Assembly (NCBI GenBank): GCA_030448265.1
Contig: JAUJNG010000010.1
Coordinates: forward strand, 120,949-184,948
Origin: Abditibacterium sp.
GTDB lineage: Bacteria; Armatimonadota; Abditibacteriia; Abditibacteriales; Abditibacteriaceae
DNA length: 64,000 nt
Direction: 5' to 3'
Under the pieces are notes generated by a model. It was not told the DNA's origin. It did not search any database and was given only the letters and a program-made list of their open reading frames with translations. Made by a program: the position numbers and the translations under genes. Positions 17,815 through 26,412 of this stretch are shown piece after piece (position 1 is the stretch's first letter; the number at the start of each line of letters is the position of its first letter).

Positions 17815-17970
17815 AGAGGGTGTAAGAAAGTCCAGATTACGGCCAATTCTCAGTGAAAACGTCATCCTGAGGAGCCTGCGACGAAGGATCTCCAAGCTGC
17901 GCCCAGACAGCAACGCCAGATCCTTCGCAGGCTCAGGATGACCAACAAAGCGACTTTCTTTACACACTCT
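17815..17970 (+). repeat. 156-bp palindromic element, copy 1 (MITE-like)
   Basis: Nearly perfect outer inverted repeats of 18-19 nt (17815-17832 and 17952-17970, AGAGTGTGTAAAGAAAGTC on the right arm read in reverse complement). An inner palindrome (17861-17891 with 17918-17942) contains GTCATCCTGAG and GAAGGATCT. It has no coding capacity. The same length and layout recur at 59271-59426, so this is a non-autonomous repeat family. It fills the gap between tRNA-Trp and the next gene. Confidence 0.8.
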
Positions 17971-17994
17971 TAGATCGCTCTTAAAGGAGATGAC

Positions 17995-18237
17995 ATGGGA
18001 CGACGTATCGCTGCTGTGCTGCCCTTTTTGCTGATGTGGTTTCTTGTCACTGGACTGAGTGGCATTGTCATAAGCGCCCTCTTAGTCCAGTTACTCAAAT
18101 TTATTCACTTGCGCCCACTGGGTGACAGTCTCTTGGTGCTGCTGGCAATCGCCCTGCTCAGCAACATCCTGGGCATCCTGGCGGGCTTACACTCGGCCCG
18201 CGCAGCTCTGAACCCCGATCAGAAAAAGCAAAGGTGA
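17995..18237 (+). CDS. Small two-helix membrane protein, unknown
   Basis: An 80-residue protein with two hydrophobic helices (about 6-33 and 44-66) and a charged C-terminus ('NPDQKKQR'). AAAGGAG precedes the ATG by 7 bp, so it is probably expressed. It lies 18 bp before the zinc-ribbon membrane gene at 18256 and may form an operon with it. No family is recognised. Confidence 0.65.
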   Translation: MGRRIAAVLPFLLMWFLVTGLSGIVISALLVQLLKFIHLRPLGDSLLVLLAIALLSNILGILAGLHSARAALNPDQKKQR

Positions 18238-18255
18238 AGGATAGGAACAAAGGTT

Positions 18256-19482
18256 ATGAACACCGGTCAGACTTCCATCCCCTGTCCCAGATGCGGCGAG
18301 TCGAATGACGCCGCGAACTCGTTTTGCAACGGTTGCGGCTCTTCCTTGCGGATGTCGGATGCTGAGGGTTCTCCAGTGGCATCGCAACCGCCGCCGGAAC
18401 TGACATCTTCTCCCTGGACGGAGTTGCCGCCGCTTGGTGAGAATGTAGCGCACACCAGGGTGTCGCCAGCATCAACGCCAGAACCAATGCCGGAACCACC
18501 GCCTGTGCCGCCACGGTCGGTTGCGTCGCCGTCTTCACCCACACAGCCGCCTCAAAGCGGCCCATCACTGCAAAGTAATCCGCCAGCCCACAAACGACAA
18601 GCGCCGGCGGGGAAAGGCATCATCGGTATCTTGACGCATCCTCGGTTGGGCGAATACATAATCGGCGTGTTGGTGTTCGGGGTGGTGTTCATCGTCGTCA
18701 GCGGGATATGTGCCCTGCTCCTCTTTGCCACGCTGCCTGCGATGAACTTTTTCGGCAGCGAATCGGACACGGGGGACGCCTGGTTCCATGCCGGCTGGTT
18801 CGTGTTTGTGCGGGCCTTGCTCGCCATCATCTGCGGTCTTGTGGCGGCATACTTTTGCTGCCGGAGATATTTTCGGGCCACGCCGGAAAGCAACAGAGCC
18901 GATCGTATGCACGCCATGGAAGATTCGCGCGGGATGCACTCGCCGCATGGACATATTGTCGAAGGGCGGGTGGAGGTCGCTCCCGAACTCTACGCTCAGG
19001 TGAGGCGCGAGCATTTGAAGTGGAGCGATAAAATCTTCGGGCGGCAAGACAAGAACGCTTACGAGGAGGCCGTTGAGGAACGGGTGGCCGCTCTCCTGCC
19101 GGCCGCTTACTTTTTCGGCAACGGCATTTTCTCCATTGGCTGTGAAGGAGATATGATCTCCGTGGCTGAAGTGGCGGCGACGAAGACGCAATCGGCGCTG
19201 ATCGTGGGCTTCGTGCCAATCCCGACGGGTGAATCGGCGCGCGAGACGAAAATCATCGAGTGGCTGTTCCCCAACTCAACGCCGTGCCTGGCCGCCATTT
19301 CAACTTCGGGCCGCCATCACAAGCCCTCGGCGCTCACCCTGACATTTGGTAGCGACGGAAAGCAAGTCGTCTTCAAGCTTGACCTGCCCGTGATTGGAGC
19401 CGGAGGCGAGACCAGCCTTGAGGAAGTGCTGGCGTTTCTCTCCCAGAGAATGCCTTCTTTTCGAGTTCAGCACGCGACATAG
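18256..19482 (+). CDS. Zinc-ribbon membrane protein with unknown C-terminal domain
   Basis: A 408-residue protein. The zinc ribbon ('CPRCGESNDAANSFCNGCG', 10-28) is the version shared across the cluster. A Pro/Ser-rich linker (30-115) leads to two hydrophobic helices (about 130-165 and 180-205). The C-terminal 200 residues form an alpha/beta domain ('GHIVEGRVEVAPELYAQVRR', 'FFGNGIFSIGCEGD') that I do not recognise. This tail appears to follow the second helix on the cytoplasmic side if the ribbon is cytoplasmic. AAGG precedes the ATG. Confidence 0.75.
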   Translation: MNTGQTSIPCPRCGESNDAANSFCNGCGSSLRMSDAEGSPVASQPPPELTSSPWTELPPLGENVAHTRVSPASTPEPMPEPPPVPPRSVASPSSPTQPPQSGPSLQSNPPAHKRQAPAGKGIIGILTHPRLGEYIIGVLVFGVVFIVVSGICALLLFATLPAMNFFGSESDTGDAWFHAGWFVFVRALLAIICGLVAAYFCCRRYFRATPESNRADRMHAMEDSRGMHSPHGHIVEGRVEVAPELYAQVRREHLKWSDKIFGRQDKNAYEEAVEERVAALLPAAYFFGNGIFSIGCEGDMISVAEVAATKTQSALIVGFVPIPTGESARETKIIEWLFPNSTPCLAAISTSGRHHKPSALTLTFGSDGKQVVFKLDLPVIGAGGETSLEEVLAFLSQRMPSFRVQHAT

Positions 19483-19547
19483 AGTCATCCTATGGAGGAC
19501 GCAATCTTGAGTGTGGCTGAAAGATCGATTTTTCTTCGTTGCCTCGT

Positions 19548-19575
19548 AATATCAGCCGCTCTTCCACCCTCTTTA
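19548..19575 (+). promoter_or_regulatory. Promoter-like element, copy B (upstream of tRNA-Gly)
   Basis: AATATC (19548-19553), 15-bp spacer, CTCTTTA (19569-19575), 20 bp before tRNA-Gly. A TATGAT -10-like hexamer overlaps the right box. A T-rich tract lies upstream. Confidence 0.55.
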
Positions 19576-19595
19576 TGATTTGTATTGATTCTGAC

Positions 19596-19667
19596 GTGCG
19601 TGTAGCTCAATGGCCAGAGCGCCTGTTTTCCACACAGGAAACGAGGGTTCGACTCCCTCCATGCACA
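19596..19667 (+). tRNA. trnG: tRNA-Gly (anticodon TCC)
   Basis: Acceptor GTGCGTG pairs with CATGCAC with one G-T pair. D-arm GCTC/GAGC; anticodon stem CCTGT/ACAGG around TTTCCAC gives TCC; T-arm GAGGG/CCCTC with TTCGACT. Discriminator A; CCA not encoded. The tRNA-His-like gene follows 19 bp downstream and is probably co-transcribed. Confidence 0.88.
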
Positions 19668-19686
19668 GGATCAAAAGAACAAAATC

Positions 19687-19759
19687 GGGAATGGAGTGTA
19701 GAGGTCAGCACGCACGGCTGTGGCCCGTTGTAGCAGAGGTTCGAATCCTCTCGTTCCCT
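19687..19759 (+). tRNA. tRNA-His-like (anticodon GTG), divergent
   Basis: Acceptor GGGAATG/CGTTCCC, D-arm GTGT/GCAC, anticodon loop CTGTGGC (GTG at 34-36) and T-arm AGAGG/CCTCT with TTCGAAT all fold. Oddities: G at position 8 instead of U, a C-T mismatch at 27-43, T as discriminator, and C rather than G before position 1. Genuine bacterial tRNA-His needs G-1 paired with C73, so charging by HisRS is doubtful. It may be a decayed or specialised tRNA. Confidence 0.6.
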
Positions 19760-19820
19760 TATCGCATGAAGAACCAGGTGAAACCTGGAAAAATTCTCAA
19801 AAATTTCGGTTCGACTCCGT

Positions 19821-19847
19821 AATATCGCTGCTTTTTCGCCCTCCATA
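19821..19847 (+). promoter_or_regulatory. Promoter-like element, copy C (upstream of 19925 gene)
   Basis: AATATC (19821-19826), 14-bp spacer, CTCCATA (19841-19847), with an AT-rich stretch starting about 30 bp upstream. The gene start is 77 bp downstream. Confidence 0.55.
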
Positions 19848-19924
19848 GTCAGTAGAACGGAATAAGAAAGTGCGCCAAACGCGGTGCGATCCATCTTTCG
19901 TTCAAATTGCCAAGGAGGTGAAAA

Positions 19925-20224
19925 ATGCAAATCAAAACCAAGACCAGGATGCTGGTAGCCGTGCTGATGGCCGTCACGATAAGCGCTGTGGTGGCCGCGC
20001 CGCGCCGCAATCACGGGCAGCAGGGAGAAACCAAGATCACCTGCAACGCCGACCACATTTACATCTACCAGTATCCCGACACGAACTCCACGCGGCGTGG
20101 AGTGATGGGACGCGGCGTCCCCTTCCGTGTTTATCATTACCCCGACGGGGTATGGGCGTTCGGGGTTCACAACAATAGCCGCGTTGCTGGCTATGTGCTG
20201 CGAGAAAAGCTCCGCTATCCATGA
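19925..20224 (+). CDS. Small secreted SH3-like protein
   Basis: A 99-residue protein. A signal peptide (basic 'MQIKTKTR', hydrophobic 10-24, cleavage near 'VVAAP') precedes a bacterial SH3-like beta fold: 'DHIYIYQYPDTNSTRRGVMG', 'GVPFRVYHYPDGVWAFG' and 'VAGYVLREKL'. Such SH3 domains usually bind peptidoglycan or peptides outside the membrane. AAGGAGG is 5 bp before the ATG, a strong site. It is followed by a second small protein of the same type at 20293. Confidence 0.75.
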   Translation: MQIKTKTRMLVAVLMAVTISAVVAAPRRNHGQQGETKITCNADHIYIYQYPDTNSTRRGVMGRGVPFRVYHYPDGVWAFGVHNNSRVAGYVLREKLRYP

Positions 20225-20292
20225 GGGGGCGTAGCTGCTGAGATCTAAGCGGCGAACCATTTCGCTGCTGTGCAACCAAAAGGAGTCATGAC

Positions 20293-20637
20293 ATGAATGT
20301 TTGTCGTCGCATCTTCACCTTGTGGCCAGGCCGTCCGAGCCGTTTTGCCATCGCTCTGGCGATAGCCGCCCCGATGGCGTGCGGCCTGTTCAATGCCACC
20401 GCCGAGCCGGCGCTGGCGGGCGAGCGTCGCAAGGTTCGCTGGTCGAAACTTTACCTGCGTAACTACCCACAGGGTCGCGCCTGGGCGCAGCTCTACAAGG
20501 GCCAGAGCTTCGAGGTCTACGAATACCGTCCCAGCGGATGGGCGCGCGGTCGAGCCTACGGGCACATCAACACCGACAAAAGCCCCTATCCGGCACCCTA
20601 CAACGATGTCTGGGTGGAAACGGCAGGCCTGGAGTGA
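20293..20637 (+). CDS. Small secreted SH3-like protein, paralogue of the previous
   Basis: A 114-residue protein with an N-terminal signal sequence (hydrophobic 18-38, cleavage probably near 'AEPALAGE'). An SH3-like domain follows: 'KLYLRNYPQGRAWAQLYKGQ', 'FEVYEYRPSGWARGRA' and 'VWVETAGL'. The strand order matches the protein at 19925-20224 although identity is low. It is probably periplasmic or extracellular. A 12-bp-stem hairpin lies 50 bp after the stop. Confidence 0.7.
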   Translation: MNVCRRIFTLWPGRPSRFAIALAIAAPMACGLFNATAEPALAGERRKVRWSKLYLRNYPQGRAWAQLYKGQSFEVYEYRPSGWARGRAYGHINTDKSPYPAPYNDVWVETAGLE

Positions 20638-20686
20638 AAAGCCTCTCACCGGTCTTGCTGGGAAGCGATTCTGAGCCAAGGCCGGC

Positions 20687-20717
20687 GCAATGCCCCGACT
20701 CACAATCGGGGCATTGC
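20687..20717 (+). terminator. Hairpin after the SH3-like pair
   Basis: GCAATGCCCCGA pairs perfectly with TCGGGGCATTGC over a 7-nt loop. No T-run follows, so it may be an imperfect terminator or an mRNA-stabilising hairpin. Confidence 0.5.
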
Positions 20718-20807
20718 GCTGAGGCACACTCTTGCACAGAAGAGGAGATAATACAACTGTAAAGTCGGCATCGCTGTATTCGACATGGCCGAAAGGGAGA
20801 AATCGAA

Positions 20808-22022
20808 ATGAATGCCAATCAAGCGTCGATCCATTGTCCTCAATGCGGCGCTCCGAATGAGCCTGACAACCAGTTTTGCAACGGATGTGGCGCTCGTTTG
20901 TCAGGAGCCGATGCTGCCAAGGCCCCAGTGCAGGGTTCGCCAAAGCGACCCCAGCCCACCGGCTCTCAACCGTCGCCCCATCCCTCGACCGGCCTGCCTC
21001 TGCCTCAAAAGTCAAATCCCGCTTACACGGGAGCGGCGACGCCTCAACCGGCAGTGCAGCCGTCACCATCGCCCCAGCGCGCATCCTCAGCCGAAACGGC
21101 ACCGACGCAGCCACATGTGCCGCCGCAGCCGGTGCCGGTCGTCTCACCGAAACCTTCCTCCGGTAGCAATGAGGCCTGGAATCCGACGGCCATTGCCTGG
21201 ATCAGCTTTTTCTTTTCCTTCATCCCCGCCGGTGTGATGTGCGCCCTCAATTACGAGCGCCTGGGCCATCCGGAACGCAAGTGGAAATGTTTGCTGGGCG
21301 TTATGGTGGGGGCCGTCATTTACATCTGGCTCATGTCTCAGCTCGTGTTGTTGCCGTGGAGAGCAACGAGCGGCCTTTCGTTCATCAACCTGTTGGTGAG
21401 CCTGACTTTTCATAGCCGCCAGAAGGAAATGTTTGAGCGGCATCTTCAAAATGGCGGTAAAAAGGCGCCGGTTGGCGTGCCGGTGGCGCTGTCGCTTTTG
21501 TGGATGTTGGTCTTCGCGGGCGGGTTGGGAGGCTGGGCGCACATGGCGGAGACGCGCACTCAGGCGCAGGTTGATAAAATCGCCCAGGCATCGGACTCCC
21601 TGGCCAATCAGTCCACTCAGCGAGCGCAACAATTCGACCGCCTCGAACAGCAGTTGGCCAGCCAGAATTTCACTCTCGGCAGCCAGAAACTTAACCAGCA
21701 CATCCAGAAGCAAATCAAGCTGCTGGATGAAGGAGCCGCGCTGATGCGCCAAGCGGCGGGCAAGCTCCAGGAAGTTGACGGACTGAACATCACTCCCGAA
21801 TTCAAAAAATTTGCTGGATTGATAGTGCAGTCGAGACGCAAGCACGCGGAGGCTATGGACGTGCTGCGGGAGCGCGCCCAGGTCTTACTCAAACCAGGAA
21901 CTCAGTCGGTTGAGGCCCTGGATAAAAAACGCGCACAGCTTGACCAACGCGCCCAAAGTCTGTTTAACGAAGCTGACGCGCTCCAAAAGCAAGCTGACCA
22001 GGCCCTGAAGGAGAATTCCTAA
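20808..22022 (+). CDS. Zinc-ribbon membrane protein with coiled-coil tail
   Basis: A 404-residue protein. The N-terminal ribbon ('CPQCGAPNEPDNQFCNGCG', 10-28) is followed by a Pro/Ser/Gln-rich linker (30-120) and three hydrophobic helices (about 124-145, 160-182, 221-240). A long helical region (about 245-404) is rich in Gln, Ala and Glu and is probably a coiled coil ('QQFDRLEQQLASQNF', 'LDKKRAQLDQRAQSLFNEAD'). It has no catalytic motif and is probably a membrane scaffold. GGGAG precedes the ATG. The next zinc-ribbon gene starts 12 bp after its stop and shares the first residues 'MNAN'. Confidence 0.75.
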   Translation: MNANQASIHCPQCGAPNEPDNQFCNGCGARLSGADAAKAPVQGSPKRPQPTGSQPSPHPSTGLPLPQKSNPAYTGAATPQPAVQPSPSPQRASSAETAPTQPHVPPQPVPVVSPKPSSGSNEAWNPTAIAWISFFFSFIPAGVMCALNYERLGHPERKWKCLLGVMVGAVIYIWLMSQLVLLPWRATSGLSFINLLVSLTFHSRQKEMFERHLQNGGKKAPVGVPVALSLLWMLVFAGGLGGWAHMAETRTQAQVDKIAQASDSLANQSTQRAQQFDRLEQQLASQNFTLGSQKLNQHIQKQIKLLDEGAALMRQAAGKLQEVDGLNITPEFKKFAGLIVQSRRKHAEAMDVLRERAQVLLKPGTQSVEALDKKRAQLDQRAQSLFNEADALQKQADQALKENS

Positions 22023-22034
22023 AAGGAAAACCTC

Positions 22035-23417
22035 ATGAACGCCAACCGGACGGATGCTGCCTGCCCGCAATGCGGCGAACCGAATGATTCCGCCAACAAG
22101 TTTTGCAACGCGTGCGGCGCACGTTTGCAGCAGTCCGGTGTCGCTGACGCGCCATCATCGCCACCCTTCATAGATTCGCCTCCTTTTCCTGTGCCGGACG
22201 CAGCGTCACCATCGCCACCGGCGCCGCAGCCATCGCAAGAGACTACAGTGGTGAACGCGGCCCAAAAAGGATTCTTGGGCCAGCCGGCTACGGATGCGAT
22301 GATTCAGGAAGTCGGGAAAAGCGCCGCCGAGGGCATTGCGGTCGGGCTGGCGCTGGAGGTTCCTCCTGGTCATGAGGCGGTGATCGCGTGTCAGGATCAG
22401 GTGTTTTATACGTTGCCCGCCGGTTCTTATGTGTTGCAGCCGGCGCAGCTTCCGCTGTTGATGGTAAAGGAGCGCGAAGGCGCGAGCGGAGGCAAAATCA
22501 TGGATGCCACCCTCTATCTGATCCGAACCGAGGGGTTTAACGATGCTCCGTGGAAAGCGGGCGTTGTGCTGACCGGACATCGGAAGCGGGGCCTGACGTG
22601 CTGTTGGGCGCGGGGCCGCTACGGCGCTCGTATCGAAGACGCGGCCCGCTTTTTTCGGGCCGCGTTCTACGTGCTGCGCAGCCAAGATCAATTGACGGCG
22701 GGGCACCACTTCTTGCACCACTCGTTCAAGCTCACCTGGCCCGGAGCCGGGGACACACCCGAAGCCGAGCCCGAAGCCGAGCCCGAAGCCGAGGAGGCAC
22801 CCGAAGCGGAGGAGGCACCCGGTTCCACTTCCAGCATCGCTGCTGCCGGCGCTTTGGTCTTGTCCCGCGCCATCGAATCTGCCGTTCAGGAAGGCGCGGT
22901 GAGTCTGAACGCCCCCTCGGCGCAGCACTTACAGGCCGCCAGGCAGCAATTGCAGGATGTGGCGGCGCAGCGCGTTGCCGCGCGGGTGCAGGCAGCCGGG
23001 GTCACCTGCGTGTCTTTCGAGGTGGACGGTGTAGGCGACCCGGCGCAGCCCTGGGAAGTCAACACCAGCGGGATGGGCAGGCAAGCGGCGCTGCCGCCCG
23101 AGTTGCGGGGCTTCAATTGGGGCGCGTCTCTGTTGGGCGGAATGTGGATGATGAGCACCAACACCTGGGCCGGTCTGTTGGTTCTGATGTTTCAATGGCC
23201 TTGGTTGATTATGTCTTTACTCTTTCCCTATCTTGGAATTCCCCTGCTGATGTTGCATCTCCTGCTGGGCTGGAAGGGCAGCGAATTCGCCTGGCGTTAT
23301 CGCAGATGGGACAACCTGGATGAGTTCAAAACAGTCCAGCGCATCTGGATCAAGTGGGGCATTGCCTGCTTCATCCTGCTTTTAGCGTTCTGGGTTGGCA
23401 TCGCAATAAGTGAGTAA
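22035..23417 (+). CDS. Zinc-ribbon protein with SPFH-like middle and kinase-type membrane domain
   Basis: A 460-residue protein. The ribbon ('CPQCGEPNDSANKFCNACG', 10-28) and a Pro-rich linker precede a beta-rich segment ('PPGHEAVIACQDQVFYTLPA', 'GSYVLQPAQLPLLM') resembling the start of SPFH/virion-core-like bacterial proteins; this call is tentative. A Glu-Ala-Pro minisatellite (22760-22822) interrupts the middle. Helices at about 270-320 follow. The C-terminal membrane domain starts 'RGFNWGASLLGGMWMMSTNT', then 'EFAWRYRRWDNLDEFKTVQR'. It is the same domain seen in the kinase at 10963-13338, linking the two proteins. No enzyme motif is seen. Confidence 0.7.
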   Translation: MNANRTDAACPQCGEPNDSANKFCNACGARLQQSGVADAPSSPPFIDSPPFPVPDAASPSPPAPQPSQETTVVNAAQKGFLGQPATDAMIQEVGKSAAEGIAVGLALEVPPGHEAVIACQDQVFYTLPAGSYVLQPAQLPLLMVKEREGASGGKIMDATLYLIRTEGFNDAPWKAGVVLTGHRKRGLTCCWARGRYGARIEDAARFFRAAFYVLRSQDQLTAGHHFLHHSFKLTWPGAGDTPEAEPEAEPEAEEAPEAEEAPGSTSSIAAAGALVLSRAIESAVQEGAVSLNAPSAQHLQAARQQLQDVAAQRVAARVQAAGVTCVSFEVDGVGDPAQPWEVNTSGMGRQAALPPELRGFNWGASLLGGMWMMSTNTWAGLLVLMFQWPWLIMSLLFPYLGIPLLMLHLLLGWKGSEFAWRYRRWDNLDEFKTVQRIWIKWGIACFILLLAFWVGIAISE

Positions 23418-23460
23418 CAGCGCGACGTGGATAAATCGCTCAGGAGGAGAGTGTTACAAC

Positions 23461-25326
23461 ATGACACCTGAACAACAAGCCGAATTGAACCGGGCCTTGA
23501 GCAAGGCCGCTCAAGAAGGTGACATCGCACAAGTCAGGATGCTTTTGTCCAAAGGTGCTGATGTCAACGCTCCAGACGAGGATGGCGACACCGCTTTAAC
23601 GAGGGCAGCTGGGGCGGGGCACCGTGCGGTGGTGCAACTGCTCCTGGCTCAGGGTGCTGATATCGAGGCTCAAGGCAAGTATCGCATCACCGCTTTGATA
23701 CGGGCCGCTGCCACAGGTCATATCGAAGTGGTGCGATTGCTGCTGGACAGGGGGGCCAATACTCAGGCTAGGGACATAATGGGCTCCACTGCTTTGGTAG
23801 AAGCATCACGCAACGGCAGGATCGAGGCGGTGCAACTATTGTTGCACAAAGTTGCCGGCACCGAGACTCAACACAAGGATGTCACTGCAGCTCTGAGAAT
23901 TGCAGCTTTCTGGGGTCATACCGAAGTGATGCGGCTGCTGCTGGATAGGGGGGCCGATGTCAATGCTCGAACCGAGGGTGGCTCACCCGTTTTGAAGTGG
24001 ACAGCTTCCGGAGGTCATACCGAAGTGGTGCAGCAGATGCTGGACAAGGGCGCTGATATCGAGGCTCAAGACAAGGGTGGCAACACTGCTTTGATGGGTG
24101 CAGCCCGTAGCGGTCACACCCAGGAAGTGCAGTTGCTGTTGGCCAGGGGCGCTGACATCGAGGCTCAAAACCAGTATGGCCGCACCGCTTTAATGGACGC
24201 AGCTTGGGGGGGCCACATCGAAGTGGTGCGGATGCTGTTGGACAAGGGCGCTAACATCGAGGCTCAAGCCAAGAATGGCGACACCGCTCTGATCGAGGCA
24301 GCCCGGGGAGGCCACAGTCAGATCGTGCAGATGCTGCTGGACAAGGGGGCTAATATCGATGCTCAAGGCACGTCTGGCCGCACCGCTTTGTTGGATCCAG
24401 CTGCGGTGGGGCACAGCGAGGTGGTGCGGCTGCTGCTGGACAGGGGCGCTGACATGGAGGCTCGTGGCAAGGATGGCAAAACCGCTTTGATGCTGGCAGC
24501 AGAGGAAGGCCAGACCGAAGTGGTGCAGTTGCTGCTGGACAGAGGGGCCGATGTCAATGTTCCAGACCAGCATGGCACCACCGCTTTGTTGGGTGCAGTT
24601 CAGAGAAATCAGACCGAAATGGTGCGATTGCTGCTGGACGGGGGGGCCAAGGTTCGGAATAGGACGGGCAACACCGCTTTGATGTGGGCAACTGCGGTGG
24701 GGCACAGCGAGGTGGTGCGGTTGCTGCTGGACAGGGACGTTAACGTGGAGGCTCAAGGCAAGTATGGCCGCACCGCCCTGATGCTGGCAGCGGAGCGGGG
24801 CCACAGCGAGATAGTGCACCTGCTGCTGGACAGAGGGGCCGATGGCACTACGGCTTTGATGCGGGCAGCTAAGAGAGGTCAAGCTGCACTGGTGCAGCTG
24901 CTGCTGAACACAGGGGTCAATGTCAACGCTCAAGACGTGGTGGGCTGCACCGCTTTGATGCGGGCAGCGCAGGAAGGCCAGAGCGAAATGGTGCAGTTGC
25001 TGCTGGACAAGGGAGCTGATATCGAGGTTCGGAACGATGATGGTAAAACCGCTTTGATATGGTTGGCTGGGAAAGGTCGGACCGAAGTGGTGCGGTTGCT
25101 GCTGGACAAGGGAGCCAATACCCAGGTTAGGGACATAATGGGCAACACCGCTTTGATAGAAGCATCACGCAGGGGCAGGAGCGAGATGGTGCGGTTGCTG
25201 CTGGACAGGGGGGCTGATGTCAATGCTCAAAACGAGGATGGCCGCACCGCTTTGATGCTGGCAGTAGAGCGGGGCCACAGTGAGATCGAGCAGATGCTGC
25301 GGGACAAAGGTGCGGGACGCGGATAA
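23461..25326 (+). CDS. Ankyrin-repeat protein (19 repeats)
   Basis: A 621-residue protein made almost wholly of 33-residue ankyrin repeats (about 19, pattern 'GNTALMRAA..GHTEVVQLLL', 'DKGADIEAQ'). It has no signal peptide or other domain, so it is probably a cytoplasmic binding scaffold. Repeats 3-4 and 17-18 share an unusual 'RDIMGSTALVEAS' stretch, showing internal duplication. Start ATG 23461 follows a GGAGGAGAG site; an in-frame GTG at 23410 overlaps the preceding gene. Its last codons and about 25 bp of 3' flank match those of the ankyrin gene at 28583-30466, so the two genes share ancestry beyond the repeats. Confidence 0.9.
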   Translation: MTPEQQAELNRALSKAAQEGDIAQVRMLLSKGADVNAPDEDGDTALTRAAGAGHRAVVQLLLAQGADIEAQGKYRITALIRAAATGHIEVVRLLLDRGANTQARDIMGSTALVEASRNGRIEAVQLLLHKVAGTETQHKDVTAALRIAAFWGHTEVMRLLLDRGADVNARTEGGSPVLKWTASGGHTEVVQQMLDKGADIEAQDKGGNTALMGAARSGHTQEVQLLLARGADIEAQNQYGRTALMDAAWGGHIEVVRMLLDKGANIEAQAKNGDTALIEAARGGHSQIVQMLLDKGANIDAQGTSGRTALLDPAAVGHSEVVRLLLDRGADMEARGKDGKTALMLAAEEGQTEVVQLLLDRGADVNVPDQHGTTALLGAVQRNQTEMVRLLLDGGAKVRNRTGNTALMWATAVGHSEVVRLLLDRDVNVEAQGKYGRTALMLAAERGHSEIVHLLLDRGADGTTALMRAAKRGQAALVQLLLNTGVNVNAQDVVGCTALMRAAQEGQSEMVQLLLDKGADIEVRNDDGKTALIWLAGKGRTEVVRLLLDKGANTQVRDIMGNTALIEASRRGRSEMVRLLLDRGADVNAQNEDGRTALMLAVERGHSEIEQMLRDKGAGRG

Positions 25327-25380
25327 AAACCGCTCCAACGTTGATGGTCATTTCCACTACAAACGTGGAGGAAGATGGTT

Positions 25381-26376
25381 ATGGAAAGTCATCTGCGGAG
25401 ATTTAGGTCAAGAGAGGAGGCGCTGGCCGCCTGTGCCCGATGGAAGCAATTTCTGCCGGTGGTGCCGTCTGCTTACCAACCCAGCGGCATCGTGCCCGCC
25501 GAGGCATGGCCGTTGCTGTTGTTGGGCGCGGCTTTAGGGGCCGGAGCGGGCGCACTGGCGGGAACTCTCGTGTTCGCGGTCGCAGGGGGCCTCACGGCTG
25601 TGCCGGTAGGGTTGCTGGTGGCCATAGTCGAAGGGCGGGTGATCCCTATTTACTTCACGCTTATCGTGGGGTGCATTGCCGTGGCAGCGGTGATAGCAAC
25701 CTACGTGGGCACATTCGCCGCTCTCGGCACAGCCGTCGCAAAGGTTGTGGCTTACTTCGGCCAAATGGGGAAAAGCCGGAGCACAACAATCGCGCTCGTG
25801 CTTTCGCTGCTTTCGTCCGCAACGGCCCTCCTCATGTGTTTCCTCGCCGTTCAACTGATCATCGCGCGCGTAGCCAGCGGGCCTACTCACGAATTTTTAG
25901 ATGTCTTGTTCGGGCGGGGATTCATCGGGATGGGCGCTTACCAATGGTCACCGCTGACCTGGATTAACTTGATGACTGGTTTTGCCCTGGCCGTGTATTT
26001 CACGCGGAAGACCACCTCCAATGCCCCCAGGTTTTGTGAACGCTGCGAGCAGTTCATGGATGAACATGAGATGCTCCGCATTAGCTTCGAGGAAGCCGTG
26101 AATTGGGCGCAGGGGCTGCGAGACGAGAGCATGGCACAGTATGGCGGCGGTATGCTGGCTGACGGAACGGGATTAGGGTTGCCCAAAGTCTTCGAGTGCC
26201 CCATTTGCGGGGCGGGATACCTCGATCTTTACCTTAATTTCAAGGCAGGCTTCTACGACGAAAACGGCGCGTCCAGCATTGCAGAAGAAAGTTGGATGAT
26301 CGGCTCTTGTGCTTTGACTCGCGAAGGTGTGGAGAACATCAAGAGCTGGTTGTTGAAGGAGAAGCCATCAACCTAA
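25381..26376 (+). CDS. Multi-pass membrane protein with a four-Cys zinc site
   Basis: A 331-residue protein (ATG 25381; an ATG at 25375 is too close to the GGAGG site). Hydrophobic helices are at about 35-70, 75-110, 125-160 and 185-205. The C-terminal soluble part has 'FCERCEQFM' and 'FECPICGAGYLDLY', which could together bind one zinc. 'PRFCERCEQF' resembles the zinc-ribbon style of the cluster but is placed C-terminally. Function is unknown. It sits between the ankyrin gene and the pseudopilin gene. Confidence 0.7.
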   Translation: MESHLRRFRSREEALAACARWKQFLPVVPSAYQPSGIVPAEAWPLLLLGAALGAGAGALAGTLVFAVAGGLTAVPVGLLVAIVEGRVIPIYFTLIVGCIAVAAVIATYVGTFAALGTAVAKVVAYFGQMGKSRSTTIALVLSLLSSATALLMCFLAVQLIIARVASGPTHEFLDVLFGRGFIGMGAYQWSPLTWINLMTGFALAVYFTRKTTSNAPRFCERCEQFMDEHEMLRISFEEAVNWAQGLRDESMAQYGGGMLADGTGLGLPKVFECPICGAGYLDLYLNFKAGFYDENGASSIAEESWMIGSCALTREGVENIKSWLLKEKPST

Positions 26377-26412
26377 GACGATGCGTCTTCAAAATTTTCA
26401 GGAGGAACCATC

